This document shows positions 10,669 to 23,121 of a stretch of 64,000 nucleotides of DNA, piece by piece. This DNA is from Cinnamomum chago. Lineage: Eukaryota; Streptophyta; Magnoliopsida; Laurales; Lauraceae. Every line of letters begins with the position of its first letter. Position 1 is the stretch's first letter. The translations under genes and the position numbers were made by a program. The stretch is taken from positions 45,165,001-45,229,000 of the forward strand of contig CP142458.1 of assembly GCA_038049695.1 (NCBI GenBank). Direction: 5' to 3'. Under the pieces are notes generated by a model. It was not told the DNA's origin. It worked only from the letters and a program-made list of their open reading frames with translations, and searched no databases.

Positions 10669-11249
10669 ATTTGCACCATTCCAAAGGACAATGTGCAAAT
10701 CCTAAAAAAAACTCTATAACGTTGCTACGATGCTCCAACAATGATCTATCCTCCATTGAAGAAGCTCCACAGCGACCGCCACTATAAGGTGACCAAAGTC
10801 CTTACCCCCCCCCCCCCCCCCAAAGACCCTCTCCTTTTGTCTCCATGGCTTAAATGCGGCTTTTCGGCCCGTTTGCTTGGATTTTTATTCGATATAGGAC
10901 CTCCTCTTGGTCCTTATTCTCTAAAAATTTGAGGTTCATTCCGAGCCAAGAGAATCAAAAGCATCCTCTCTTATCATCTGAAGGATGACGGCAAAGTCCA
11001 AACATGACTTACGACTGTCAATCTGAATGAGTCCCTACAATCTCATGTGAAGTTAGATTTCCCTTTTTTCCTTTTCATTGTATTTTGTATTTTTTAAAGA
11101 GACATAAAAATCACAACTCTTGTCTTTTCTTTTTTATAAGAATTGTAAATTGCCTTTCACGGCAAAAACTTCGCCTTTCATGACAAACAAATGAAAATCG
11201 CCTTTCACGGCATCAAAATTCAAATCATGTTTCTTTTCTTAACGCATGT
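10669..11249. other. Probable transcribed part of the LTR-like segment
   Basis: It has a poly-C run near 10807-10821, a pyrimidine-rich stretch near 11060-11140 and three short copies of CGCCTTTCAYGRCA at about 11153, 11171 and 11199. No gene. Confidence 0.4.
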
Positions 11250-13662
11250 GCAATGAAAGTTAGAAAAAAGTCTCCCCCTTTGCAATTTGATGGCAACTTA
11301 CTCATCATTGAAATTACACACAAGTCTTCAGCTCCCCCTAAGCTGGACAAGTCTTGAAATCTTCTTGAATGCTCCTCCTCTTAGCTTGGGCTCTTTTCTT
11401 CAATCTTCTTGATGCTTGGAGCTTGATCATTCTTCAATCTTTCTTTCTTTAGCCAAGCATCTTCTTTAGCCTCCAAGCTTTCTTTCTTCTATTAGCTCTC
11501 CCCCTTTGACCATGCCTCTCTCTCCCTTTGGCAAGGTATGCATTCTCTCCCCCTGTAGAAGATCATACACAACTCTCCCTTTAGAAGCTTGGACATTCTC
11601 TTCACCCTTTTGAGAACTTGAATGCTCTCTCCCCCTTTGACATTAAATTGCAAAGGTACCTACACACATGAAACAAGGAAAATACCTTTAGTAGCACCTG
11701 TTAACAAAAGAAATCGAAAATGAAATTCATAACAGGTTATCATGTATGGAAGTTATCTCTAAGGATTCAAAGGCAATCCAAGGGTGAATTTGATCAAAAC
11801 TAATGCTTCCTATGAAGATTTACACTCCCCCTCAATCCATTCTCTTCTTTTGCCAATCTTTTGACAAGGTATAACTATTTGGTTCAAGAAGTAGATGGTT
11901 TTACCAATTGAGGGTCAACTTCAAGGAAAGGATTAGATTCGTTTAACTATAAGGCTCAATATGATCAAATTACCAAAAGAAAGCAAGGTCAATGAGAAAA
12001 GCAATCATGGATATCAATTGAAAAAATAAAGAATACCAATTGAGATTTAAGGATAAGACTATTAAATCAACCACTCTAAAATGGAGTTATAAAGAATATA
12101 ACTATTAAGATAAATCCAAATTAGAGCTATCCATGATGCAATGGGGTTTACTAAACATAGCATCAATCAATTTAACTTATGAAAATCATATGCTATGTAA
12201 GTTGTGAAATCATTTCATTCAAACAAGAAATATGACTATAATGTGCAAGAAGAGTGAAATGAATTTCAAGCATGAAGCCAACCTCAACAATTAACCAACC
12301 AATATTATGAACACATAAACATGGTGGTCATGAGATTTACCTATATGAGCAAGTGAGGTGGCAAACATGAACATTATGATGCTAATGGAATGTGACATGG
12401 AATGTAAACATATAACTATCAAGATCAATCCAATGTACAAAAGGTCTATCACATACACAAGATAAGACATCAATTGGATGTGAAATCAATGGAAAATTAT
12501 ACCAAATGAAACCAATTGAATATGACAACATGATTAATAGCAAGGATGTGACAAACACAAAATTCCATCAAGCAACATAAATGGATATTCATCACTTATA
12601 ATGATATGACTAATGAGCATAGTGATGAACAAGGTAAATTGCAATGCTAAAGGTTATGACTTGGTAAAGCATGCAATTTTTCAAAGTGACTAAATCATAT
12701 GAATTCAACATCTAAGATATCCATCAAGCATATAGAAATATGAGGAATGAGTTTCAAAGAGTTTCATATGATCAAGTTCACTACTATGAAGTTGAAACAT
12801 GTATAAGGATGACATCACTTAGAGAATTCACATGAATCAACATCATAACCATCCAAAAAGAAATGATTAGAAGGCATAGAGGATGGATTTGAGAGTTCTA
12901 GTATGGTATCTTCAAATATAACTAAGATCACAACCATACATGGAACCAATAGACATTTGCATATATAAAGAATGTAAACAAATAAGCAAGGATGCAAACA
13001 ATATTCATTTCCATTTCTAAGATAATGAAACCAAAAGGAAAGGAAATGAGAACATGGAACATGCTTAGATGATTATAACTAATGATGTTATAGAGAATTT
13101 CCATTCAAACAATCTTCAAATCATTTTAATAAACAAAATCCAACAATAAGCATAAAATAATGACTTTGAAGAACAATTTTCAACATTGTATTTTTAAAAG
13201 ATATAACTTAAATGAAACACATACAAGTTGATTTTTCAAAATAATGATTTTCCATATTAAAGTATAACTTAGAAATCCATGGAAAAACTTAAATTGATTC
13301 AAATCATTTGTTCAAATAATCTTACCAAGACATCTACACAAATGATTCAACAACAATTAATCATGAAGAGTCTAGCTATGAAAGCTTTTGAAATCACAAT
13401 CAATTGATCATGTAAAGAAATGCAATGCAAGTCATACAACTAAATATGAGCAAAAAGCAAATCTAACATGATGAAATTATAATCAAAAGATTTTGAAAAC
13501 CATGATATGTAACTAAAATGGTGCATGAAAACAAAATCAAATGATCAAAAAGAAACAATGCATTTTAAAAAATATAACTATATAAAAACAAAATGCAAAA
13601 GCAACATGACCAACAATATGATATAACTATTAAAGAAAGGTTGGTCAATGAGGTCCAAGGCC
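11250..13662 (-). mobile_element. Non-coding internal region of a copia (SIRE-like) derivative
   Basis: AT-rich and without coding capacity. On the minus strand it follows the gag remnant (13663-15093), where pol should be, but no protease, integrase, reverse transcriptase or RNase H could be found. CTCCCCCTTTG blocks (11271-11650) look like the purine-rich tail typical of SIRE-type elements read in reverse. TATAACT recurs at least eight times (for example near 12085, 12412, 12921, 13071, 13200, 13262, 13566 and 13621). No matching 3' LTR was seen, so the element is probably non-autonomous and truncated. Confidence 0.45.
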
Positions 13663-15093
13663 TTAAGGTTTGTCTAAGTAGATAACTTTAGGAATCCACC
13701 TAAGGTCTTGAGAGGGTTGAACTTTGAGGTCTAGTTTAGAATTCTCACCAACTAAAGGAGATTTGACTTGATAAATTTTCAAAAACTTATCACCATGATA
13801 TTTAGATTTTACTAAATTTAGCTTAGATTGGTGATTAGTCTTTTGATGTTGGTGAGTTTGTTTCTTTGGGAATTGATTCACTTTTCTTTTCTTCTTATTT
13901 TCTCCCTTTACTTGACTTTTGAATTTTAAATTTAACTTTGTTACTTTATTCAAAAGTTCTTTCATGGGTTTATATAAGGGAGATATGTTGAGAAGTTTTT
14001 TGTTCATAGATTCTTTTAAGCTTGGTTTAACTTGTTTAAACTTTTTAGAATCTATTTTAGGAGACTCCATTTTAAATGGTTTAACTTGTTTAATCTTTTT
14101 GAAGTCTTACTTGGTTTTTAGTGTCTTACCCTTCATAGATTTAGATTCTACCTTTTTGGGTTAAAAGATGGGTTTAGACCAAACCTAAAACCTAAAACGC
14201 CCTTCAATGCCACAATAAATACATTTAGTTTTGGGCAAAGGAGAAAGAGTGCTACAGAAAGAGGACTCACCTTTCACAAAAGTGTTGGTGAATTTAGGGT
14301 CATGTGAAGTATGCTTATTAAAACCAAGACCCGTCCTATCTCCATGAGGTTTACCCAATTTAAATAATTTTTCAAGTCTCTCTTTACTTTGGGTAAACTT
14401 GCACTCATACTTATGTTTGTATCCTTCAAGTTGGGTGACTTTGGTTATAAGGATTGAATTTTCATTTTCGACTTTTGAAAGTTCATTTTCAATTTCCTTA
14501 TAGTTGCTTAGCTCTTCATTGGCAAGTTTTAATTCAAGTTTTAGTTCATTAACAACTTTAGATCCAAGTTCTAAGGTTTTTAACTTACTTTGAACATTAG
14601 TCATGTTTTCCATGGACATTGTCAACTTGGATTCTAAATTGATAAAGTCTTTGTCTTGCCTTTTTAATTGATCTCTTAGGTTTAAGTTTTCCTTTTTAAG
14701 ATCATCATAACTTATCTTAATCTCATTTTGTTCATCTTTGATATTGGATAAGTTATTTAAAGAGATCATGAACTTAGAGTCCAAACATTTTATTACTTCT
14801 TCTTTTTCTCTAAGTTCATCTTTAGAAGAGACTAGCTCTTTGTTTAGTCTTTTAGATTATTCTCTTAATTTATTGTTTTTCTTATTAAGTTCTAGAGAAA
14901 ATGTGTACAATTCTCCATAGGCTTGTTGAAGATCTTCTTCATTGTAATCATTTTCTTCCTCTTTTGAATCAAATTGAGATTCATTTAAATGAGGGTTTGA
15001 ATCTCCAATAGAAGGAAGAATGAGGGGTCTAGGAGAATCTACACAAGAATCTAAACTATCTATAGAAATGGAATCCATTCTAATGATTTTCAT
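13663..15093 (-). pseudogene. Copia (SIRE-like) gag remnant with coiled coil and zinc-knuckle relic
   Basis: Three pieces on the minus strand. The first, 15093-14857, starts MKIIRMDSISIDS and is acidic. The second, 14784-14185, is a long Lys/Glu/Asn-rich coiled coil followed by LFKLGKPHGDRTGLGFNKH and KCIYCGIEG. The third, 14070-13663, is a basic Lys/Gln-rich segment ending DLRWIPKVI. The order coiled coil, PHGDRTGLGF, zinc knuckle, basic stretch, WVPK-like end is that of Ty1/copia SIRE gag. The knuckle has the first two Cys, but the His is replaced by Arg and a stop follows. Stops lie between the pieces. It sits about 90 bp inside the tRNA-Met primer site. Confidence 0.75.
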
Positions 15094-15179
15094 GTAAGCA
15101 CAACTCTAGGGTTTTGACTCTAGGTTTTTACACCTAATCAAGAGTTCCAAACACTTGATCCTAAAAGATAGAGCACGAG

Positions 15180-15191
15180 GCTCTGATACCA
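15180..15191 (-). other. Primer binding site matching initiator tRNA-Met
   Basis: The reverse strand reads TGGTATCAGAGC, the standard tRNA-iMet site of copia elements. Two bases separate it from the LTR end ACTTTCA at 15194. Confidence 0.9.
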
Positions 15192-15449
15192 ATTGAAAGT
15201 CCTTGGATCCTAACCCTAGAGGGGGGGGGGGGGTGAATAGGGTGAGCTACAATTATGATCAATTTAGACCAATTTAAAATTCTTAACATAAACTAGTCAC
15301 ATGTGATGATAACAAACAAGATGCGGAAGCTAAAATAAACAATCACCACAAAGGCAAGCACCACAACACAAAGGTTTATAGTGGTTCGGCCTCAATGCCT
15401 ACGTCCACTACTGGCTTGTGATCCAATCACCCCACCGGATTTCCACTAT

Positions 15450-15600
15450 TTATGCTTTTCAATACGCTAAGCAATAACCTTTACAAGATGCTTTTCTTAG
15501 GCTAAGCAATAACCTTTACAAGATACCTTTCTTAGGCTAAGCAATAACCTTTACACAATGCTTTTCTTAGGCTAAGCAATAACCTTTACAAATAAAGATT
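15450..15600. repeat. Short tandem repeats TTAGGCTAAGCAATAACCTTTACAAxATGC
   Basis: About four copies of a ~38-bp unit in the copia LTR, with core GCTAAGCAATAACCTTTACA. A related, more diverged set lies in the second copia LTR at 37525-37650. Confidence 0.85.
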
Positions 15601-16240
15601 TATCTAAGAAGGTGTTTTCACAAAAGATCACTCTAAGAGATATAATTTAAGCACAATTGAATTGCCTCTAAATAGGCTAATATGAAAGTGTAAATCAAAT
15701 TACAAACATACACTAAAGAAAGTAAAGTGTGTGCACAAGTGTATGAATGCTTTACTTCAATCAAATTCTACAATGAAGCTCCTAAATGAATGCTTGATGC
15801 ATTTTAAAATCAAAGCTTAGAAAATGATGATTGAAGATAAAACTAATCACATAAAAGATTCAAACAACTTTAAAGAAATGAACTAAACAAGTTGTATGAA
15901 TATTTAAAGTCTAAGAGCATGTGAATTAGTCAAGAGAGTTTTCAAACCATTCTTAATATTCCAAAGATGATAATGAGTTTGCAAAACATCTCTAGAAATC
16001 TTGCATAAGTGAAAATACAAAGATTTAAGCATGCATGAATTTCATTTTAATGGAAATCAAAATACTAGTAAGATGTACCTTTTAAAAACTCAAGCAACTG
16101 ATTTCCAAAAAGCCCTCTAGCCTTTACAATTTCATCCCCTTTCTTTGGCTCCAAAATGGTCTCAAAAGTTCATGAAACAAGCCTCTTGAAAGATGAGAAA
16201 TTAATGGACTTTAAACCAAAAAACAGTCCAACGGCTAGTC

Positions 16241-16392
16241 CCAGGTCGACCTGGCAAAAAGGGGGGGGTCGACCTGCCCTACACAACGGCTCTATTTCTG
16301 ACCGTTGGAGCTTCAGGAACCAGTCAACCTGCTGTGTGGCAGGTCGACCCGGGTCCCTGGCCAGGTCGACCTGCCATACAGCAGGTTGACCT
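16241..16392. repeat. Palindrome island, core GGTCGACC, in copia LTR
   Basis: CCAGGTCGACCTGG (16241-16254) is a perfect 14-bp palindrome. GGTCGACCTG, AGGTCGACCCG, CCAGGTCGACCTGCC and a decayed AGGTTGACCT follow. It sits next to GTCCAACGGCTAG, which also flanks the island of the second copia LTR. Confidence 0.88.
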
Positions 16393-16890
16393 CCTGGGAC
16401 CAAAAATTCCAAAAATCTCACATTTCAAAGTATTTCTTGGGGGAACTTTTGGCCACTAAATCAAGCTTGAAAAACATGTTTTAAATCAAACTAAGATGAT
16501 TAAAAACATGAAACACAAAAAGCCTTAAAATGATTCGAAACTTTAAAACCAATGGCTTGCTTGATTTCTAAAATCTCTTTTCACATTTAAAAGCATACAA
16601 AAATGATTCTAAAAGTGATGAATGTATGCAAGGCACAAACCTAAATCCTCAATTTGATTTCTCAAAAGTAATGCACAAAGAATTAGGTTTTCAAAAGAGT
16701 TTGGATTCTAAAATAAATGCATCCAAGTTTAAAAACAAAACATGCATAAATCATTAATTTTATAAGTCTAAAATCCAATGCATGTATAAAACCAAATTTC
16801 AAGATTTTCTAAAACAATGCATGTGTGAAAATTCAAATGATGCTAAAGTGAAAATGCATCCATCAAATTGCAAATACAAAATCCCTAACA

Positions 16891-17170
16891 AAAAAGTTAA
16901 TTTTCTTTTCTACTTGTGAAGGTAGATTCACGGACCATCGCTTATTATTTCCAAGTAGAGTAGAAAATTTGGCATACCTGTGCAAAAAAGGTTGGTCTTC
17001 GATTTGTCTCCGGTCACGAAAGGGTTGGACCCTACGGATTCTCACATCCGCTGACCCCGGTAGTCCCGCGAACGAATAAGTGAGCCGATCAGGCCTCTCA
17101 AACTATGTCTAAAAGAATTAGAAGAAAGAAGGATAAGAAAGTGACTTAGAGAGAAAGGGCGGAGGGAATG

Positions 17171-17235
<65 letters not shown>

Positions 17236-17733
17236 TCCAAAGGATGGACGTCCAGCCCCCTAAGCCCCTCTATTTATAATTTTCTTAACCTCCTTGTTGC
17301 CAAAAGAAATTCTCTTTCTTAGGGCTTTTGTTTCCTCTTTGGTGTAGATCACTTGCTTAGGCCCTAAGCTAGCTTCTTTGTGGGAAAGAGTTTGACTTTG
17401 TAGAGATCTCCTTACCTAATTGAATTCATTGGAGAGCAATTGTTTCTTTGTAAAGGCCAAGATTTTCTCAATAAATTGCTACATGATATGGATGGGAGAG
17501 CTTTCCAACAATTTCAAAACCTTGCACATAATGATGGATTCCATTCATGGGACATCCTTTACATGTATGAGACCCATGTGGGACCCCACTTTGACTTAGA
17601 AGAAATCAGAGTCATTGCATATCTTGTGCTGACGTGGATTTCCTTTTTGACATGGTTTTCATGGATAATTCTTGCCTTTGAAAATTTTCAGACTGTGGAA
17701 TGCTTTGATGCTAGATTTTTGGAACATTGTGTG
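16891..17733. other. Unassigned spacer with (GA)n microsatellite
   Basis: No convincing gene. A perfect GA run occupies 17173-17233. A 104-codon open frame at 17440-17754 has no recognisable domain and runs into the next LTR start. Confidence 0.5.
17173..17233. repeat. (GA)n microsatellite, about 61 bp
   Basis: Uninterrupted GA dinucleotide run. Confidence 0.97.
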
Positions 17734-19976
17734 TGTAAGGACCCGACCTCTTAGCCCTAGGATTAGCACTAGTAATTCTGTGGACAGGATTGCTAAGTGG
17801 GTATTAGAGGCCATTTGTGGTGTTTTCTGTGTTAGGATAGTCTTTGATCAACTTTGGTATGTTTTGAGAGCCTCTTCATCTAGTTTGATCACTCTTTGGA
17901 ACCTGTCTGTGATTTTGTGTGAAACCGGGACATTATTCATAAATTCTGACAAAATTCTAAGCCCATTCGATCTAGATTATCATTACGGTCAACTCTTGTA
18001 TTAAACTCAAATTAGTTTGAGACTCTGAAACCCTTCGATTGACCAATTTCATCAGAAATTGATAGGCTTTGACAGGACAGTTGACTTTTTCCTTGGAACC
18101 CTGAATTGAGTGACTCTTGTGCTCAAAATCTATATCTCGACCTGCCTAACAACTTTCATATTCAGCCCGAACTCATCCGAGGCCCAGGATGCCCAATTTG
18201 ACCCCTGACATACTTTTCGAGGCAAATACCGCGGTTTGGAAAATATTAAATTCTACCCCTGATCTCAGAAAATTATTATTCTTGGCATGTTGGAAAGCCC
18301 TTCGCTAGACCTGTAATTCTTCTTCTTTTACCTGATCCGTCCGAGGTCTCGAAGTTCAGCATAGGTGGTAGCAAACTCACACTATAAGTCCTTGTGCAAA
18401 ATATCCCACCTACCTTCACTTCTCATTGAATGCTCCCACCTACCACCACTAACCATTACAACTCTCATTTGCAACCGGCCACTGGGAACATGAGAGAGTT
18501 TTCTCTCTTCTCTTCTCCTCTCCTTCCAAATCATGGTGAAGAACTCCTCCGTAGAGGCACCCCTTGCAAGATCCAACCGGCCAATCAGCTCCTCGTTTTC
18601 TCCTTCTGACGGTAGCAACCCCCTCATGTAGCCACTTCTTCTTCCTTGATCTTCAAAGAGGTAAGCCCTCTTTTTCCTTGGATAGAACCTATCTTATCTT
18701 CTTCACTATGTATTGTTTTTTGTGGGTTTTTCACTCAGTGTATGTGTTTTCTTGTTAGAATGGATTTTTGGGGCTTTGCTTGGTAGTGAGAGCTTTGGGT
18801 TGGAGCTTGGCTTGACTGAGGTTTGAGGTTTGAATTAGCTTCCGCCGAATAAAGGCAAGTATTTAACTTAAATTGCATGTTGTGCATGGTTAAATCTTTA
18901 TTTGACTTGATTTTGAAATGTTAATCCTGTTTAAGGAAAATAAATCTGGTTTGTTAAGCCCCTTCCATGGTTGGATTGTTTGGGGAAAAAACGAAAATTT
19001 TAATGATGTAGATTTAATCTGAATGAGCCTTAATAATGGGGGAAAATGAATTCTCGTAGCTCTGTGAAGCCATCCATCACCCCCGAATGTGAACCCTTGC
19101 CTGATGAGACCATCCCCATGTGTGGGGCCCACCATGGAATCCTGTCTCCCTTGATTCAATACAGCAACAGCTGAGGCGCGGTCCCGCCTCAGCCCATCTG
19201 CCAACATCGGCCATCATCTTCTCCATTTTTGGTTCCAGCAGCCACTGCATTCTCTTTTCCCTGCCTAGTGGCTAACCTGCACTTCCCTTGCCCGCCGGCC
19301 AGTCTAACTGCAAACGGCAGTCGGCCATCCGACCTACATACTGCCAGTGGCCATTGCCCAGCTTCTCTTCTTTTTGCTCTTGTCCCAGCGAAGCTGCACA
19401 GCCTGCAGCATAACAGCTTCTTCTTCTTCCTCTTCTCCCTGTCCAGCTACTGCCGTCCTCTCCCCAGCTCCCTGAATGATCTCAGCAGCCACTCCCCTTC
19501 CTTATTACAGCGGCCAACCCTGCTAGCTTCCAGCCATGAAACGATTCTAGCGACTACTCTCCCCTGCACATGGCCAACGGCCACTGCCAAACCACTCACA
19601 CAGTCCCTCCCCAGCGGCCATAGCTCTGCACAGCTCCCAGCCACTCTCCCTGCACTGACTCTCGGCCACCCTCCCTGCACAGTTCTGGGCCATTTTCCCT
19701 GCCTCTGCTCTCGGCTATTCTCCCTGCTGCAGCCGGCCACTCCTCCACCTGCAACAATTCCGCTCTCAGCTGCTATCAGACCTGCACAACTCCTCCCTGC
19801 CAGCAGTCACCCACCTCTTTTCCTCCTTCCTGCCCAGTGGCCAGTCCACCTATAACTGCTCTCAGCCAGCCCTTCACTTCTCCTTTGTGCCCGGCCAGTC
19901 CACCTGCAATTGCCAGCGGCCATCATTCCCCTGCACAGCTCTCGGCCACCTCCCTGGCCAGCTCTCTTGCAGCAGG
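17734..19976 (+). mobile_element. Chromovirus-type LTR, 5' part (starts TGTAAGGACCC)
   Basis: It starts TGTAAGGACCCGACC, like TGTAAGACCCCGACC at 60016. It contains a CCGTCCGAGGTCTCGAAGTTC block comparable with the CGAATCCATCCGAGG block of the other LTRs. From 19220 it carries a C-rich degenerate island. It is interrupted at 19977 by another LTR start. Confidence 0.55.
19220..19976. repeat. C-rich degenerate island (CAGCGGCCAnCTGCA-like)
   Basis: It is built of loosely repeated CTCTCGGCCACxCTCCCTGCACAG-type phrases (for example CAGTGGCC, CAGCGGCCA, CTGCACAGCTC). It leaves spurious open frames on both strands (208 codons on +). A similar island lies at 40440-41160 in another LTR. Confidence 0.8.
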
Positions 19977-21690
19977 TGTTACACCCGTCCCGAGTTAATC
20001 AAGATTAACTCTAGTTAATCGAGATCAATGTTAGTTAAGCATGTTTAATTGGTTTAATGATGATTTGTGGTCAAATTGAGTGACATTAGTCTCAAATGAT
20101 TAAGTTGATCTTAATGAAATGAATTGAGAAGAGATTGAGTTGACTGAGTTGATTTTAGACTTAAATTGATGAAATTAAGGACTTTTCTATAAATATGAAT
20201 TTTTGCGTATTTTGTCGAATATGGTGAAACTTGATACCATCATATGTATCTCGACGAGTACGTTAACTTTCATAATATACTCATTTTCATTTGACTTGAA
20301 ATGAGTCTTGAATTGACTCAAATTAGAAATAAGGGAAGAGAATAAGGGTTTAAGTGCAAAGTCATGTTGTATAAGGTTATGAAAGAACCCAATTTCCATT
20401 TCAGTCGGTGAGTTTATTCCAGAACCAGCTCAGAGCAAAACCTAAGCTCTTTTCTTTTCTTCTTATTTGTTTCTCCTTCCTTGAGTGCTTGAAGTGAGGA
20501 TAAGCTAGAGGTTTGAGAAGGGAAATTGATTCCTTCATCTTCTTCATCATCTTCTTCGATCTTCTTGGAGCTAGAGTTAGAAGGAAATCTCAGAATTTCC
20601 TATTCTTCAAGTTACAAGTAAGTAAGCTATGAGAGTTACTGAATTTCAGGCTCTATTATGAGTCTGAGATTGTTATTTAGCACAAATAGCTCATGAAAGA
20701 TTCGTTTTGGGAATTGTTCATGGTGCTAGGTTAAGAAGGGTTTTTAATTGGCGAGTTTCATCTCAGACCAAGCTAAGAAAGAGGTGTTTGTCAATTGATC
20801 TCAAACAAAGGCAAGTATAAGCAGTTGCTTATGATTAAATGCTATTTTGTGTAGTTTCCTTTTGATTTTGTTATGATTGTAATTTCAACTCTATTCTGTT
20901 TAGAATTGAATTATGTAGATGGGTTGATTAAATGGATGGAAGGTGTTTTGTATATAAATGATGTTGAGGAGGGGATAGGAGGTCCTAAAATATGTTTTAT
21001 GCAGGTTGTTTTGAATTGGAGGTTATAGAAGTATTGTTGAACTCAAGGAGCTCAAATCCAGAATTTAGCCGAATAGGTGACTGTGGGGTGACCAAACTCA
21101 TTTGGTGTCAGTTTGTGGAAAATGTCAGCTTCTAGAAAGCTAACCGTGAGATAACGAAATTTGTCGGTTAGCCGAATTCTAAAGTTCGGTTAGCCAAATA
21201 GGTTTCCGAAATTAGAGAATAATTGTAAGTCTCTGGAATTGTGACCGTAGTGACCGAATTTAAATTTGGTCAACTGCATAATGGATTTCGGTCAGTCGAA
21301 AGGGTGACCAAACTAGTGACTGAGTATTTGGAAATTGTCAGGGAAATGGTGAGCTTCTAGAAAGATGATCGTTAGTAACTGAGATAAATTCGGTTAGCTG
21401 AGTTGTACTGTTCGGTTAGCCACTTGTTTTATGACCTTGAAAACTGAATTTTAAATTGAATCTTAGCCTGATTTAAACCGGTTTTCGAACCTGATTAACC
21501 TTTAGGGATTTCTGAGTTTAAACAAAAAATTGGGATGCTTGAACCAAGGTTTAAAGTAAAATAATAAATTACCCTCTAACCTGAAAATAGGGGCTTTCGA
21601 GTTAAACCCCGGGCAATGCAAAGAGACTGTCTTCTTTCGAAAAAGAAAGACCAAGACTTAGACTATGATGAACCCAGTCCCCCGAACATG
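19977..21690 (+). mobile_element. Chromovirus-type LTR (starts TGTTACACCCG), 3' end truncated
   Basis: It starts TGTTACACCCGTCCCGAG and aligns with the minus-strand copy 7781-6435. Its 3' part (from TTATGACCTTGAAAAC at about 21427) matches 41229-41490 of the LTR at 40242, including the GCAATGCAAAGAGACTGTCT block. A donor-like GTAAGT lies near 20617. The homology stops near 21690. It appears inserted in the LTR starting at 17734. Confidence 0.6.
21062..21425. repeat. Phrase island with CGGTTAGCCGAA and GTGACCAAACT motifs
   Basis: Units such as GCCGAATAGGTGACTG, TTCGGTTAGCC, CGGTTAGCCGAATTC, TTCGGTCAGTCGAAAGG and GTGACCAAACTAGTGAC alternate. They resemble the islands at 38491 and 59163, but the palindromes are imperfect here. 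Confidence 0.65.
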
Positions 21691-22377
21691 TGGAGCACAA
21701 TGACTAGTATTTAAATTAACAACAATAAAAAGAATAGATTAGGCAATCCAAAATCCACTAAGTATGAAATTAATTCAACCAATGCATGTTCTAATTCAAC
21801 TCCCAAATCTACAATCCAATTAGCAATCTCTTGCCTAATTGGGTTGGATGATATAACAATGAAGATCAAAGTAAAGAAAACAAAGGGCCAAGATCCTAAA
21901 TCATCATTTAGCCACCCTAACAATAAATCATCAAAATCAAGCTACAAAAGATCAAAGATAAGGGCTCTAGAGCATGCTATGTGAGAGAACTTAATCCAAC
22001 TACAAAGCATCAATTGAGATTATCCAAGCATCAAGTGTAGAGATAGAGCATGAGAAATGAGAGAGATTAGTACAATTAGATCTAAGATCTATTAATCAAT
22101 GAAGGCAAAAGTAAGGAATTTGAACTAAAACATGCATATAATTGAACTAATCACATTACTTAGCTTCAAAAGGAGAGCCTAATCCAAGAGCCTTAGCCAC
22201 TAAACATCAAGAAAGAGCTCCAAATCTTCATTAATGATTTTTAAATACACACTCTCTCTAGATTAGTTACAAAGAAGCTCCTAATTACAATCTAAGAGTA
22301 AAAATAAAATTGCAAGAAGACTAACTTGCCAAAAGATCCCCCCCACTCTACAAAAACATTCTAATTTATAGGAACAT

Positions 22378-22640
22378 TGAAGACATTTGATTGGCTCATT
22401 TCATTTCACAAGGATTGCTTCCATTTGATTAGTTGCAACTTGAAGGCTTTTGATTGGCTCTTTTGTTTTCACATGGATAGCTTCAATTTGATTGGTTGCA
22501 ACAAACTTTCCTTCCAAAAGCATATGTGCCTTTTGCTTTATGTGGTCCTCCAACTTGGAAGCTTTTGATTGGCTCATATCCTTTCACATGGATTTGTGCC
22601 ATGGCAAGCTTTGATTGGCTCATATCCTTTCACATTGAGA
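22378..22640 (+). repeat. Degenerate tandem repeats of about 60 bp (TTTGATTGGCTC)
   Basis: Four to five units with TTTGATTGGCTC, TTTCAC and ATGGATTGCTTC-like blocks at irregular 45-70 bp spacing. Confidence 0.65.
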
Positions 22641-22654
22641 GGTGAGTTGGATGG

Positions 22655-22760
22655 AAAAAAAAATAAATAATAATATGCAATTGTTAGGATTTGAACCCAT
22701 AACCTATTCCATACCAACCCAAGCTCCAACCAATACACCAACCAATCCTTTGTGTTGGAA
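22655..22760 (-). repeat. Possible tRNA-derived SINE fragment
   Basis: The minus strand has GGGTTCAAATCC, matching a pol III B box, about 50 bp after a GTTGGTGTATTGGTTGG segment that loosely resembles an A box. It ends in a T-rich tail. No target duplication was found. Confidence 0.3.
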
Positions 22761-23121
22761 AATGACTTCTTTTATCCATAAAGTCTTCTCCTCTTATTTT
22801 GGAATCCTTAAACACTTCCTAAGATTTTTTCATGTAATTTCTTTATTGAAATCTCTTCTTGATGGCTTGGGACATTAGCCGGAATGTTAGGATAGTTGCG
22901 GGGTCCACCTACACAAGAGAAATTACATAAAAATGCGCTACAAATAATCGGATTTATACATGATAATCCGATAATCTGTTAATGTGATAGAATGATAAAA
23001 TCTCTGTGTAAGGCAAATGATATGCATATGAGATGTTGATAAAACTCGGACTAATGAGGGGTAAAATATGCAATATTTAACACTCATCAGATATTCCCAC
23101 ATTCAGAATGCATCAAGTGTG

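Larger units (their letters stand above)
15194..16890 (-). mobile_element. 5' LTR of the copia (SIRE-like) element (1697 bp)
   Basis: On the minus strand it starts TGTTAGGGATTTTGT at 16890 and ends GGACTTTCA at 15194, next to the tRNA-Met site. It matches 37264-39098 along its length: the CTAGAGGGGGG..GTGAATAGGGTGAGCTACAA block, the GTGGTTCGGCCTCAATGCCTAC block, the CCACCGGATTTCCACTATTTATGC block and the repeated AGGCTAAGCAATAACC. A poly-G run lies near 15221. A palindrome island lies at 16241-16392. Confidence 0.85.
21710..23089 (-). mobile_element. Gypsy LTR-like remnant (minus strand starts TGATGAGTGTTAAA)
   Basis: On the minus strand it starts at 23089 with TGATGAGTGTTAAATATTG, a start I associate with plant gypsy LTRs of the tRNA-Asp-primed group. 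It runs into AT-rich non-coding DNA. The primer site end is missing. It contains a weak tandem array (22378-22640) and a possible SINE tail (22655-22760). Confidence 0.45.

Noticed and set aside
17440-18004. Two overlapping open frames of 104 and 110 codons
   Set aside because: They run across the LTR start at 17734, have no recognisable domain and no plant gene context.
19229-19855. 208-codon Pro/Ser/Leu-rich open frame
   Set aside because: It lies in a C-rich degenerate repeat island of an LTR and has a matching open frame on the other strand. No domain seen.
21711-21923. 70-codon hydrophobic open frame on the minus strand
   Set aside because: It lies in an AT-rich LTR remnant; no start context, neighbours or homologous frame in the window.
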